In this document: positions 33,481-43,992 of the stretch, piece by piece
Layout of the letters: every line of letters starts with the position of its first letter
How positions within the stretch are numbered: the stretch's first letter is position 1
DNA from: Karstenula rhodostoma CBS 690.94
Lineage: Eukaryota; Ascomycota; Dothideomycetes; Pleosporales; Didymosphaeriaceae
Reading direction: 5' to 3'
DNA: 64,000 bases
Assembly (NCBI GenBank): GCA_010093485.1
Contig: MU001497.1
Coordinates: 1,675,031 to 1,739,030 of the forward strand
Translations under genes and position numbers: made by a program
Notes under the pieces: model-generated
Told to the model about the DNA's origin: nothing
Database searches by the model: none
Seen by the model: the letters and a program-made list of their open reading frames with translations, nothing else

Positions 33481-34490
33481 GCGGGTGAGGGATGGGATAG
33501 GATCTGTGTACGTAGATAGGTACAGTACGCGTGGTCTGGGCTGGGAGCTGCGCTGCTACAAAATGTACATGCCGCGGACTACATGGGCACACGTGCATTG
33601 TGCCGCACGCACCAGCCGCGAGGAAGGGAGGGGGCACAGATGGATGGATGGCGAATCCCCCTCTCCACCCCACCCACCCATCGACCATCGGCGCGCATGC
33701 AGTGCAGAGCACCAGCACAGACAGTCAACCTCCGCCCCACTGCACTGCACCTCTTCCCTCTCGCGTCCCCTCTCCAAGTCGAGTCCTCAGCTCCACCGCC
33801 ACCACTCGCCTCTGACATCACGCGTCCTCGCTTCCCATCCACGCCTTACATATACCGAGATGACCGCCCCGTACTCGCCTCCCACCTCCCCCTCGCCGCG
33901 TGTTATACCCAAGGGTCGCGCGTGCTAAAACCGCGTTGGGAAACACGATGTGCAGATCGGGGATGGGGTGGTTTGGGGCGCCGGCGAACATCGGCCAGTA
34001 CGCTGATCGTCATGTGTGAGAGCGGGAGGGCGCGTGCGCCTGTCAGATGGCGAGATGTGGACAAAGTCGCGTGCGATCGCGGCCAGGGTCCGGTGGCGAT
34101 CGCCGGGTGGGACGGGGGAGGTTCGGAGATTTTATTTTGCTTGTGAGCGTGATGGGCATGGGTGACGAGGCACGGGGAGGTCATGGAGAGAGGATACGAT
34201 GTGGTAATGTTGGTGTTTGAAGGGCATGTGTATTTACAGGATTAAGTAGGTGGTAGTATGTATGTAACGTGATGCTAGCGCGCTTCGCTGCCGCGTTGTG
34301 GTATGCCAGCCAGCCATGCAGATGTGGTATCATGGAAAGACGCAACACCGTAAAATGCTCATGAGTAGTCCCCGTAAGTGTGCAAAAGATTGAAAAAGAA
34401 AAACGCCAAAGCCTGTGCGTGAGCCCGAGCTCGTGCCGCGTAATGATGCTGCGTGCCTCCAAACGCCGTCCGTTTCGTTTCATGATGTGA

Positions 34491-35438
34491 TTACGCGCTG
34501 TCCTCGCTCGTCGCCTCGCTCGTCGATGCCGAGGGCGAGGTCGACGCGTCAGACGGGAGCGGGCCCAGTGTCCACCGCCAGTCTCGCCTGCGTTTCCGCC
34601 GCCCGGCGACGGGTGTCTCAGGGCAGGAATCGCTGTCGGAGTCGGACGAGTCGCGCTTGTCGCCTGCACGTGGGCCTCCGGGGCGAGGCGAGGTTTGGAG
34701 CGAGGCGAACGAAGAACTGGATGAGGATGAGGATGACGGGATGGATAGCGTGGGTGATGCGGTTGAGGTGGGCTTTGTGTTGATTGAGAGGGGGGTGGCG
34801 GTTTCTGACTCTTCTGAAGAGGTGGTTGCGAGGGAAGATATGGTTGAGACCGAGGACTCGATGTCCGAATGCGCCAGTGTGTATTTCACCGTCTTGATCT
34901 CCTCTTCCAAGGGCGCGCGGAAGGATACCCGCTTCTCGGCGGGGAACAGCGGTCGTGCGGAGGCCATCTTGCGCGGGGTCGGGCCGTTGGAGAGGATGGA
35001 GCGGACGTTGTGGGGCTGCTTGTAGGGGATGATGATGGCAGCAGAGTCGGTAGAGGCCGATGTGAGGGCAGAGGAGAGCGTGGAAGCGGAGCTGGGTGTA
35101 GATGCGCTGGTGGGTGCGTTGCAGCTGCTGTCTATGGAGAGGCGCAGTTTGGATGGGCGACCAGTGGCCGGTGCTGCAGAGGCCGGGGGTGCATAGGCGT
35201 TGGAGAAGGTGTTGCGGGCGGTGGGCGAGACGGCGCTGAGGGTGTCGAGCCGCAGACTGGAGCCTTTGCCAAAGGTGCGGAGCTGCTGGGTGTCGAGGCG
35301 GAGCGAGGGCCGCTGGGACAGAGCGGGCTGGCGCGGGGTTAATATGGGCAGCTGGGCGGTGCTGGTGGCCATGATGTGGGCGGGGGGGTCTCGTGCACTG
35401 AGGGTGGGCGGCATGGAGTGTGATATAGTCGACAACAT
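34491..35438 (-). CDS. Low-complexity fungal protein with PP1-docking-like RVxF motif
   Basis: Unrecognised by name. A 315-aa single exon, Ser/Thr/Pro-rich and largely disordered. Short conserved-looking islands stand out: repeated SLRLDT/KLRLSID motifs (three between residues 40 and 105), NVRSILSNGPTPRKMA, then LFPAEKRVSFRAPLEEEIKT and, near the end, RRKRRRDWRWTLGPLPSD. KRVSF fits the (K/R)(K/R)VxF docking motif of protein phosphatase 1 regulators, and its placement before a conserved acidic stretch supports a regulatory subunit or adaptor; this is inference. The start at 35438 is used, but an in-frame ATG at 35372 is also reasonable. It is divergent from the polymerase iota gene. Confidence 0.7.
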   Translation of the reverse strand: MLSTISHSMPPTLSARDPPAHIMATSTAQLPILTPRQPALSQRPSLRLDTQQLRTFGKGSSLRLDTLSAVSPTARNTFSNAYAPPASAAPATGRPSKLRLSIDSSCNAPTSASTPSSASTLSSALTSASTDSAAIIIPYKQPHNVRSILSNGPTPRKMASARPLFPAEKRVSFRAPLEEEIKTVKYTLAHSDIESSVSTISSLATTSSEESETATPLSINTKPTSTASPTLSIPSSSSSSSSSFASLQTSPRPGGPRAGDKRDSSDSDSDSCPETPVAGRRKRRRDWRWTLGPLPSDASTSPSASTSEATSEDSA

Positions 35439-36043
35439 GATGCGGGCAGGTGTCGATGGCGATGGCGCAGATAAGAGGCAGGGAGGGGAGCCGTCGGTGG
35501 TGAGAGGGTCGTGTGGCGGCCGGGGGCACCTCGTGTTCTGGTTAGGCGTCGTATAGCTGGCTGGTGATGGTAGTGGGACGCGAGAGGCAGTCTTGTGCGC
35601 ATCGAGGCCGGCGGGCAGCGTAGTTTATAACGCGGTGCGGGCAGGGCAAGACGACGCGGGGGGGCAGGATGCAAGCAGGCGTGTGGAGCGCAGGAGCGCA
35701 ATGACAATGGACATTCGCCGGGGGGGCCCACACGCCCACCGGCCCACCCTACCAACGGGCGCTGAGGCGCTCCAAGAATAAACGACTCGATTGCTATTTT
35801 GGACGTGGCAAACTCTTGGCCGCCCGCCGTATTCTTTGTAGCGCACATCACAGCGACTGGCACCGACGCGCACCCGCTGGCTTGCGATATTGCCAATAGC
35901 CGTCCAGCGCCATCTGCACCCACTCCTCGAGCCCTTGGCGCCCGCTGCGTTTCGCATCTCGACCCGCGAGGGCGCTTCTGTTCCAGCGCGGCCGTCTCGA
36001 CAGTCCCACCATCAACCCGCCCATCCTCCGTTCCACCCACGCC
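35439..36043. other. Divergent promoter region
   Basis: About 600 bp between the start codons of the RVxF protein (-) and the polymerase gene (+). GC-rich frames on both strands run through it without any recognised domain. Confidence 0.45.
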
Positions 36044-39000
36044 ATGTCCACCAGTGGCCCTCGCCCGCCTGCCATCGACGCCCGCCTGCCACTGCACAGG
36101 AAGAGGCTCAGGCGGCCCCTCGACTCCATCATCATCCACTTTGTAAGCACAGGCCCCAGCTGCACTGCCTAATCTCGCAGTGCATGCCAGCTGATGATAC
36201 GCCAAAAGCCCCGAGCCCCGAGCCTCACCCATCGTCGTAATCGCGACGCCGCCCGGCTCTACCCCCTACCCTCTCAAGGAGCCGAGCTTGCTAACCTCGT
36301 CCGTCGCCTCTCCAGGACTATGTATGCACTGGCACCCTGGTGACTGCTGCCATTCACGACCCCCGCCCACTCCGGCCTAGCTCACTCATCCCCCGGTAGG
36401 ACGCCTTCTACGCCAGCGTCGTCGAGGCTGAAACGCCCTCGTTGCGAACGCGGCCGCTGGCGATACAGCAGAAACAGATCGTCGTGACTTGCAACTACGA
36501 GGCACGCCGGAGAGTAAGACTTCCTTTGCGTACCACCCCTGTCGCGTCAGCCAACTGCGCGAATTGCACCCTTCGGATCGTAACAAGGCCGACTCGCCAT
36601 CCTGCCAGCCCATGTGGGCCCGTTCACGCTATCCAAGCGAACGCCCATCGTGTGCTCCTTCATCACCATCTCTCCGTATTCTATACGCGAGTCAGCCCGC
36701 TGACCCTCACAGGGCTTGTACAAACTGCAGCTCATCAAAGAAGCAAAGCAAATATGCCCAGACGTCGTCATCGTGCTCGGCGAGGATCTGACGCGGTTTC
36801 GCAACGCCTCGAAGGAGCTTTATGCCTTTCTTCGCTCCTTCTCGTGGAATTCCCGCTGCGAGAGGTTGGGCTTCGACGAGGTAGGCGCATTCTGCGGAAC
36901 AATCCGTAAGCTTCCTTCGTCTTGGCACCGCCATCCTGAATTCCCCGCTTTTCCGTCCGTAACGCACGATTTCCCTCTTCGAGGTCCGTACGTCACCAGC
37001 ATAAGCGAATACTAACATGTGTCCCGTAGGTTTGGATGGACGTGACCGATATGGTAGATCATAACCTGGAACTTCTGAACCAAACGGATTGGACGTCTTC
37101 CTTTTTTTGTCTCTCCAAGACCGACCCATCGATTGGTTTTGCTTTCGATGCCTCAAAGGTGGCTGGTCAGACATATCCAGAACAAGTGGATACCTCTTCA
37201 GGTAAGAGCGGCCAATCTCCATTTCGAGTCTTTGTCCCAGGAGCCGAGTACGCATCATCTACCCTGGTCAACACTAGCCATGTAAATGCTTCGCACGGCA
37301 CAGCTCAGCTGTTTCTCTCTTCTGCTTTTTGCAGAACATTCTGTTTCGAATGTTCAAAGGAAGCATAGTCCGAAGCTTCCAATCCTGCGCTCGGTTGTGG
37401 TGACCAGCCTTACCACGCCGCAGGAGCTGGGACGGCTACACCGTTCACGTAGAACACGGTTCTCAATACGGCGTGAAAGCGAAGTAGGCCAATCGCATCG
37501 ACCAGTCATATACTTTGACTCGGATAACCCAACACGTATTGCCGCTGCCGCGGATCACATGGGGTCGAGATACAAAATAAGCGCCGTGCGATATTCGCAC
37601 TCGCGGAATAATCTTTATAAATAAGCCTTGCAGCGGCCGTACGCCTTAAGCCAGTCTCCGTGGTTGCAGATTGCGGGGCGGTCATTGTCTCATCAGAGCG
37701 CTAATGTATCACAGATGGCCCGTCAGATGTATTGCGCTTGCGTCTTATACTCGGCAGTCATCTCGCCCATTATCTGCGCGGGAGGCTTGAGTCAGAAAAA
37801 AACCACACTTGTACCGCCGGCATCTCGACAAATAAGCTTCTAACCAAGCTTGTAGGCAGTATACATAAGCCTAACGACCAGACTACTCTATTTCCGCCCT
37901 ACAACTCTGAGGACGGTCAGGACAACGTCACTTCGTTTATAGATAGCCACGAGGTCGGGAAGATCCCTGGCATTGGCTTCAAAATTGCGCAGAAGCTGCG
38001 CGCGCTTGTGCTGCAAAGCCCAGCAGGTTTTGTCCAAGGTTTAGTTTACGGCGGCACCAAAGAGAAAGTGCTTGTTGGTGACGTGAGGAAAGTCCCCGAT
38101 ATTGGACCAGAAGCGCTTGAGCACATTCTGGGAGGCGCGGGCGCACCGCATGGTATCGGCGCTAAAACATATGGCTTACTGTCTGGAGTCGATGACAGTG
38201 AGGTTGGACAGGCTCGTGACGTGCCTACCCAGATCAGCCTGGAAGACAGCTACATCCGCCTCGATACCATTTCTGAAGTGAAGAAACAGCTGCTGCTGTT
38301 GTCTGGGAGCCTGCTACGTCGGATGCATGCCGACCTCTTAGAGGAAGACGAAGATGTTCTTGCTTCAGTCAAGACGATTACCGACACTGCAGAGCCGTCG
38401 GAACTTCGCATAAAGCGCTGGATGGCATTCCCGAAAACACTGCGGCTTACGACTAGGCCACGTCCTCCACAGAACTCAGACGGTAGTCGTAACCGCTCAT
38501 TTGCTCGTACATCTCGCTCAGGGCCAATGCCGAACTTCGTGTTCAACTTGAAGGACGACGTCGATACGCTAGCTGAGCGCTTAGTTGCAGAGGCTCTTCT
38601 GCGGTTGTTCCGGAGACTGCACCCTGAGAAGAGCGGGTGGAACCTTAGCTTGGTCAATGTTGCAGCAACAAACATGGTAGACGCAGCAAGTGAAAAGGGA
38701 GGCGTGGGGCGCGACATCAGCAAGATGTTCAAACGCCAGGATCGAGTATTGAAAGACTTCCAGGTCACTGAATCGGATGACAGTCTTCAGGTCGTGCCAA
38801 GACCAGAGTATGAAATGATGGACGCCACAGTCGGCGACACGAATATACATCGATTAAGTGATACTAGAGGCGGCTCGGAAGACCTACCTACACCGTCCCA
38901 AGAGGCCACCTTTGCCACACAAGGTCACTGGGAGTCGGAAGACGATGACATGCTCGATGAGGACGGGTACGCTTGCGACGAGTGTGGCGCGGTGATGCCA

Positions 39001-39045
39001 CTCTTTGCTATGGGCGCGCATGCACGGTGGCACTCCCACTCATAG
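36044..39045 (+). CDS. POLI: Y-family translesion DNA polymerase, iota-type
   Basis: Error-prone polymerase that copies past damaged bases in the nucleus. Six exons are inferred: 36044-36142, a 6-nt microexon 36316-36321, 36400-36513, 36713-36880, 37030-37201 and 37715-39045. They total 1,890 nt, an exact multiple of three (629 aa). The joined N-terminus reads IIIHFDYDAFYASVVEAETP, the metal-binding motif I, then KQIVVTCNYEARRRGLYKLQ, DVVIVLGEDLTRFRNASKEL and the second catalytic motif LGFDEVWMDVTDM. The thumb carries GISTNKLLTKLVGSIHKP and VGKIPGIGFKIAQKLR. The little-finger region follows to about residue 560. The C-terminus has a UBZ3-like finger, CDECG then HARWH, spaced C-x2-C-x11-H-x3-H, for binding ubiquitinated PCNA. 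The introns are long for this genome (173, 78, 199, 149 and 513 nt). Confidence 0.92.
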
Positions 39046-39793
39046 TCATAAAGCCATTGCATTATTGAATCGATGAAAGAGATTACGACACCCACTCCAC
39101 TCCACTCCACTCCGGGGTCGAGGCCTCTGAGAATCCTAATTTGCGAATACTAGACAGCTTTGCAATCGATAGTGTGAGCTACGCCCCTTGCGTGGAGTTG
39201 GCGACAGTTATTCGCTTGCGTAGCCCCTAGACCCGCCTAATCTTGGAAACGGAGGGTCGAGTCATAGAGATTCTTTGTTTACAAACGGTAGTGATGCTCG
39301 ACTGCGCCTTAGAGACTGAAGTTGGTGTTGGTGTTGCCATAGTAAGCTTTGGTGTCTGCTGCAGTTCTTGCACTGTTTAGGGGTCTCGCAAGCCTTTCCC
39401 GCCTGGGCAACGTACGAGGATAACTACAGCTTCGCCACGAAGACTTTCAGCAAGCCCGTGGTATAAAAGGGAAACAAGACCGTAGCATAGGGACACTTCC
39501 TGATTGACCATGGTTTTTTATGGTGCGATCTACTATCGTCGGCAGCGACAGGTGCGCGCGAGCTTCCATTGGCCTTCCAAAAGGCGGGAGAGCCTCGGCA
39601 AGTGTGCCCACGGCGCCTGGTTTCCCGCCACTAGTCCACTGCACGTGAACCTCTTCTGTAGATGCACCTTGACGTAGCAACTATCCAACAAGCCAACGCC
39701 CTCGCACGGCCGCCTACTGCTTGACCTCTTCTACGGATAATGCTATCGCTGGCATAGAGCCGCACACCGCGCGACCGCAATTGACTGCGCAAC
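39046..39793. other. Intergenic stretch before the S1P lyase gene
   Basis: About 750 bp holding the polymerase 3' region, a short CACTC array and the lyase promoter. No coding frame is supported. Confidence 0.45.
39093..39113. repeat. CACTC pentamer microsatellite
   Basis: About four to five CACTC units in the 3' flank of the polymerase gene. Noncoding simple repeat. Confidence 0.8.
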
Positions 39794-41556
39794 ATGCCTG
39801 GATCTTCGCGCCTTCCCGTCAGTCTCCGCGAGACTTTCAACGCCCGCGTTCGCTCGGTTAGGGGCCAGCAGCTCGCGGCACTGAACGTGGACTTGTATGT
39901 CTCGATCGATCAAACGGGCATGTGCGTATGCTGATCCGGCTGTCCCACAGGCTGCGAAACATCATCTTCCTGCTCTTCGTGCTCAGATGGACGCGCAAGC
40001 TCTTCTACCAGCTTAAAGGTCGCGGAATAACCGGATCCGTCGTCGACGTGTACACCTCCACGCGCCGCACCCTCTATGGCATCTTCCTCCAACTCCCAGG
40101 CGTCCGCACAAAAGTCCAGACGCAGGTCGCCGAGACGATCCTGAAGCTTGAGCGCAAGCTGGTGCCTTCCGGTCCCGGCGTCGAACGCATCACATCACTG
40201 CCGGCCGAAGGATGGAGCGAAGAGGATGTACGGAAGAAGCTGGATGAGCTGGCGCAGATGGAGCACACGAGGTGGGAGGACGGAAGGGTCAGTGGAGCGG
40301 TATACCACGGTGGCGACGAGTTGATGCGCCTGCAGACGGAGGCATTTGGCAAATTTACCGTTGCGAACCCGATTCATCCGGATGTATTCCCCGGTGTGAG
40401 GAAGATGGAGGCAGAAATCGTAGCCATGGTTCTGTCGCTCTTCAACGCACCCGAGGATGCCTGCGGAGTCACCACCAGCGGTGGCACGGAGTCCATTCTT
40501 ATGGCTTGTCTGTCTGCACGCAACAAGGCATATCACGAACGCAGTGTTAGGGAGCCCGAGATGATCCTACCGGAGACAGCGCACACGGCTTTCCGTAAGG
40601 CGTGTGAATACTTCAAAATCAAGATGCACCTGGTAGCATGCAAAGCGCCTTTGTACAAAGTTGACCTGCGCGCCGTCTCGCGCCTCATCAACCCTAACAC
40701 TGTCCTTCTCGTCGGCTCTGCCCCCAACTTCCCCCACGGCATCATCGACGATATCTCGGGACTCTCCAGACTGGCGCACAAGAAGAAGCTCCCGCTTCAC
40801 GTCGACTGCTGCCTCGGCTCCTTCATCATTCCTATGCTCCCCAAGGCTGGCTTTGAGTTCGAGCCCTTCGACTTCAAGCTCAAAGGCGTGACCAGCATTT
40901 CCTGCGACACGCACAAGTACGGCTTCGCACCCAAGGGCAACAGCACCGTCCTCTACCGCTCCGACGTCTACCGCAAGTACCAATATTTCATCAGCCCCGA
41001 TTGGTCAGGCGGCGTCTACGCATCCCCCTCAATCGCGGGATCCCGCCCTGGTGCCCTCATCGCAGGCTGCTGGGCGTCGCTCGTCAAGCAAGGCCAGAAC
41101 GGATACATCGACGCGTGCCACAAGATCGTCGGGTCCATGAAGAAGATCGAGTCCGCGATCCGCGAGCGCCCCGAGCTCTCGACCGACCTGAAGATCATCG
41201 GGCGCCCGCTCGTCTCAGTTGTCGCGTTCCTCTCGCCCACCCTCGACATCTACGACATCGCGGACGGCATGAACGCGAAGGGCTGGCACCTCAATGCCTT
41301 ACAATCCCCGCCCGCTATCCACATCGCTGTTACGCTGCCGATTGTCGCGGTCGCGGACCAGCTTGTGTCTGATCTGGTGGAGGTTGTAGAGAACGTCAAG
41401 GATGAGGAGAGGAAGAGGATTGCGGAGGGCAAGGGGGCGAAGGGCGCGGTCAAGGGCGATACCGCGGCGTTGTATGGCGTTGCGGGGAGTCTGCCGAACA
41501 AGAGCGTCGTGGTGGATTTGGCGAAGGGGTTCCTGGATACGTTGTATAAGGCGTAG
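39794..41556 (+). CDS. DPL1: Sphingosine-1-phosphate lyase, PLP-dependent
   Basis: Cleaves long-chain base phosphates to a fatty aldehyde and phosphoethanolamine, the exit step of sphingolipid breakdown, on the ER membrane. Exon 1 starts at 39794 (MPGSSRLPVSLRETFNARV). A GTATGT intron ending at the CAG before 39950 joins NVDL to LRNIIFLLFVLRW, the single membrane anchor. The catalytic domain has HTRWEDGRVSGAVYHGG, FTVANPIHPDVFPGVRKMEA, VTTSGGTESILMACLSARNK, HVDCCLGSFIIP and the PLP-binding lysine in SCDTHKYGFAPKGNS. It ends FLDTLYKA. All family landmarks are present and the length of about 570 aa is normal. A longer open frame starting at 39922 lies partly in the intron and lacks the N-terminal exon. 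Confidence 0.95.
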
Positions 41557-42205
41557 TACTGCAGGGAAGGGACAAGCGAGTTTGATAGCGTTTTGGTATT
41601 GGTGTGGAATTGGATAACGGGATTATAAGGTTGAGTGCGGCGTCCGCCTTTTGGTGATGATCAGTGCGCATTACGATCAGCCTCTCGTGACGACGTGAAG
41701 ATCGGAGATAAGCTGAGGTCTTTGTGATGAACACGATGGTCGGCCTGGGGGTGACTGAAGCTACTTTGAGAGTGAGCAATCAACGTGATACTGCATCGTC
41801 GGCGTTCACGTTCACGCGAGAGCACGGTTCATAGCGATACAGCAAGTCGACGGATATCTCAGATACTTTGTCAAAAATACTTATCAGCATACGGCGGAAT
41901 CATGTGAAAAGACCCTGCAGACGAATCGTGGCGGGCACGTTTCGAACGCAAGCTAGCCCGTTTCAGGCAAGCGCAACGACGTCACCGCGACACGACGATT
42001 GTGATATTGGGCAACTGCAACGATTTTCCACGCAGGAGTCACTGACCCACCATATCTGCGCGAGCCTGCTCTCTGCCGTCATCCCAGTGATCTTCCAGCT
42101 ACATCACACAACTCGCAGCATTCACTCACGCATATTATCCTATCACTTGGTGCATCTTACATCGACCACTCGCTAACTAGCCCAATCGCGAACCACCGCT
42201 GCGCC
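41557..42205. other. Intergenic spacer
   Basis: About 650 bp between two plus-strand genes, with the lyase 3' end and the promoter and leader of the next gene. No other feature is seen. Confidence 0.45.
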
Positions 42206-43959
42206 ATGGCGTCGGGTCACAGTTCAGACAATTCGCCGGGTGCAGGTTCGGGCGCGTCTTCGGATCCGGAGGTGATTACTCCATCCACCCCAGACAACGC
42301 GGATATCGTGCAAGACAGGCGCGGAAGGAATTCCGAAGACGCAACGCAGGCGCTTGCCGACGCGGCGGCGAACTCGCCGCTGGCTAGGAAACTTAAGAAT
42401 AGAGACACTACGCAGACTATAGATAAGCCGACGCAGGAGTTTAGGCGCAAGCGGAATAGCTCGGCGAGCTCAGTGGGGAGCCAGAAGATGGGGGATGAGC
42501 GGCTTGATTTGGCGGGTTTGGTTGGGGAGTTGACGCCGTTGACGCCGGCTGCGGATGTTGTGAGGGACGAGTCGGGGTCGAGCCGTGAGCAGGATGTGGG
42601 AAAGCAGGGAGAGGAGGCGAAGGAGAGAGCGGGGAGGGGGTCGCCGATTGATCCGAGGGATATACCGCCGACGAAAATGAAGAGTTCGAAGTCCGGAACA
42701 TTGGAGGAGAAGGCGGTGGCTGATGCAGGGGAAACACAACCTCTTCTCGGACCGCAAGATCGTCCAGAGGAAACGAAGAGTGGGAGAGCAGAGCAACACC
42801 AAAAATCTCCTCCTCGTCACGTTGCGGCACTCTTTGATGCTCAGCAGCTCGGCAAATTCTACAGGACGGTTCGATTTATATGTACCATGCTCGAGAAGTT
42901 CAATCCGATCGTATGGAACAGGTCGATTAGGTGGTTCGAGATATGCGATTTTCCTTCGACGCCTGACATTATTCGAAGAACATGCCAGGATGTACTCACA
43001 AGAGAATGGACGCAGAAAGTCCCTCTCTTCACTTTCCTTCAGCCCGCGCCCCCGGCATTCACGGCTGCCAAAGGACTGGATTCTGTTATTCGCGAGGTAT
43101 ACGAGAAAGACACGGAACGCAATTTGGAGGTCTTCGAGTTTTGTGCTGGGAGTAGTGGGCCCACGCCAACGCTCGAGAAGCTGATCAACCAGCATCGCCT
43201 GGATAACAATGAACGTCCGATCCAATTCACAATCTCGGATCTTTACCCCAATCAGGAGGCCTGGGACCGACTGAGAGGCTCATCAGAATGGCTCAGTTTC
43301 GAGGATAACCCTGTCGATGCGATTAGTCCACCCCCAAAAGCCATGAGCCGGGGTAACGCTCTCAATAAGCAACCGGATGCATTGTGAGTGAGACCAGTCC
43401 TGCAACCTTTCTTTTACTAACGACGCCTAGGATAAATGGAAGCAGCGGGCGTGTCTTCAGACTCTTCAACTGCTCTTTTCATCACTTCGACGATGAAATC
43501 GCCAGGAAAATCTTGGAGAGCACAATGGAGACATCGGATGGGTTCGCCATTATCGAGCTCCAGGACCGTCGGCTGTTCATGCTCGGCATGATGTTCGGCA
43601 ACTTTTTCTTCGTCGTTCCCCAAGTCGTCGCCGCATGTCGATTACGTGGGCACTTCTCCTATGGTGTGCCTAATGTCCTGTTATACCCCTTCGTGTGGGT
43701 CGCTACCGTCCTCACACTCACGTTTGATGGCCTTGTGTCTTGCCTACGCACTCGAGAATTCGGGGAGTTCACTGAACTGGTCAAACAAGCAGCGCAAGAC
43801 GAAGGCAAGATCGTCACCAGGACTCGCGCCCAGGGCGACGAGCGTCTCCAGGTGTACGATGTGCCGTCGTGGGAAATACGAGCTCATGAGAAAGTGCTGC
43901 ATACGCTGCCTTTTGGGTATGTGCGGATGATCACGGGTGTCCGGACGGTGCCTACCTAG
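42206..43959 (+). CDS. Putative methyltransferase-like membrane protein
   Basis: Not named with certainty. Two exons, 42206-43383 and 43431-43959, joined in frame across an intron with a TTACTAAC branch site; 568 aa. Residues 1-210 are disordered. The folded part begins near HVAALFDAQQLGKFYRTVRF. FEFCAGSSGPTPTLEKLIN followed by IQFTISDLYPN looks like motifs I and II of a class I SAM-dependent methyltransferase, and RLFNCSFHHFDDEIARKILE with GFAIIELQDRR fits later strands of that fold. The C-terminal part has two hydrophobic stretches (MLGMMFGNFFFVVPQVVAA; VLLYPFVWVATVLTLTF), so it is probably membrane-attached. Substrate is unknown. The stop TAG is followed within 33 nt by the next coding frame, so this end is not fully secure. 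Confidence 0.72.
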
Positions 43960-43992
43960 GAGATTGAGACACCTAGAACTATCCGTGAAGTG

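Larger units (their letters stand above)
32268..34490. other. Long intergenic stretch with simple repeats
   Basis: About 2.2 kb between the STAND-type gene and the RVxF protein, whose 3' ends converge. It contains repeat copy B and a cluster of pentamer and hexamer repeats. Open frames here are Pro/His/Thr-rich and look compositional. No gene is supported. Confidence 0.45.

Noticed and set aside
34618..35529. 303-codon His/Pro-rich minus-strand frame overlapping the RVxF protein
   Set aside because: Shifted frame of the same low-complexity DNA; it lacks the conserved islands seen in the other frame.
39922..39949. Start of S1P lyase at the beginning of the longest open frame
   Set aside because: That frame begins without an ATG, inside an intron; the ATG at 39794 plus a GTATGT intron gives the expected N-terminus.
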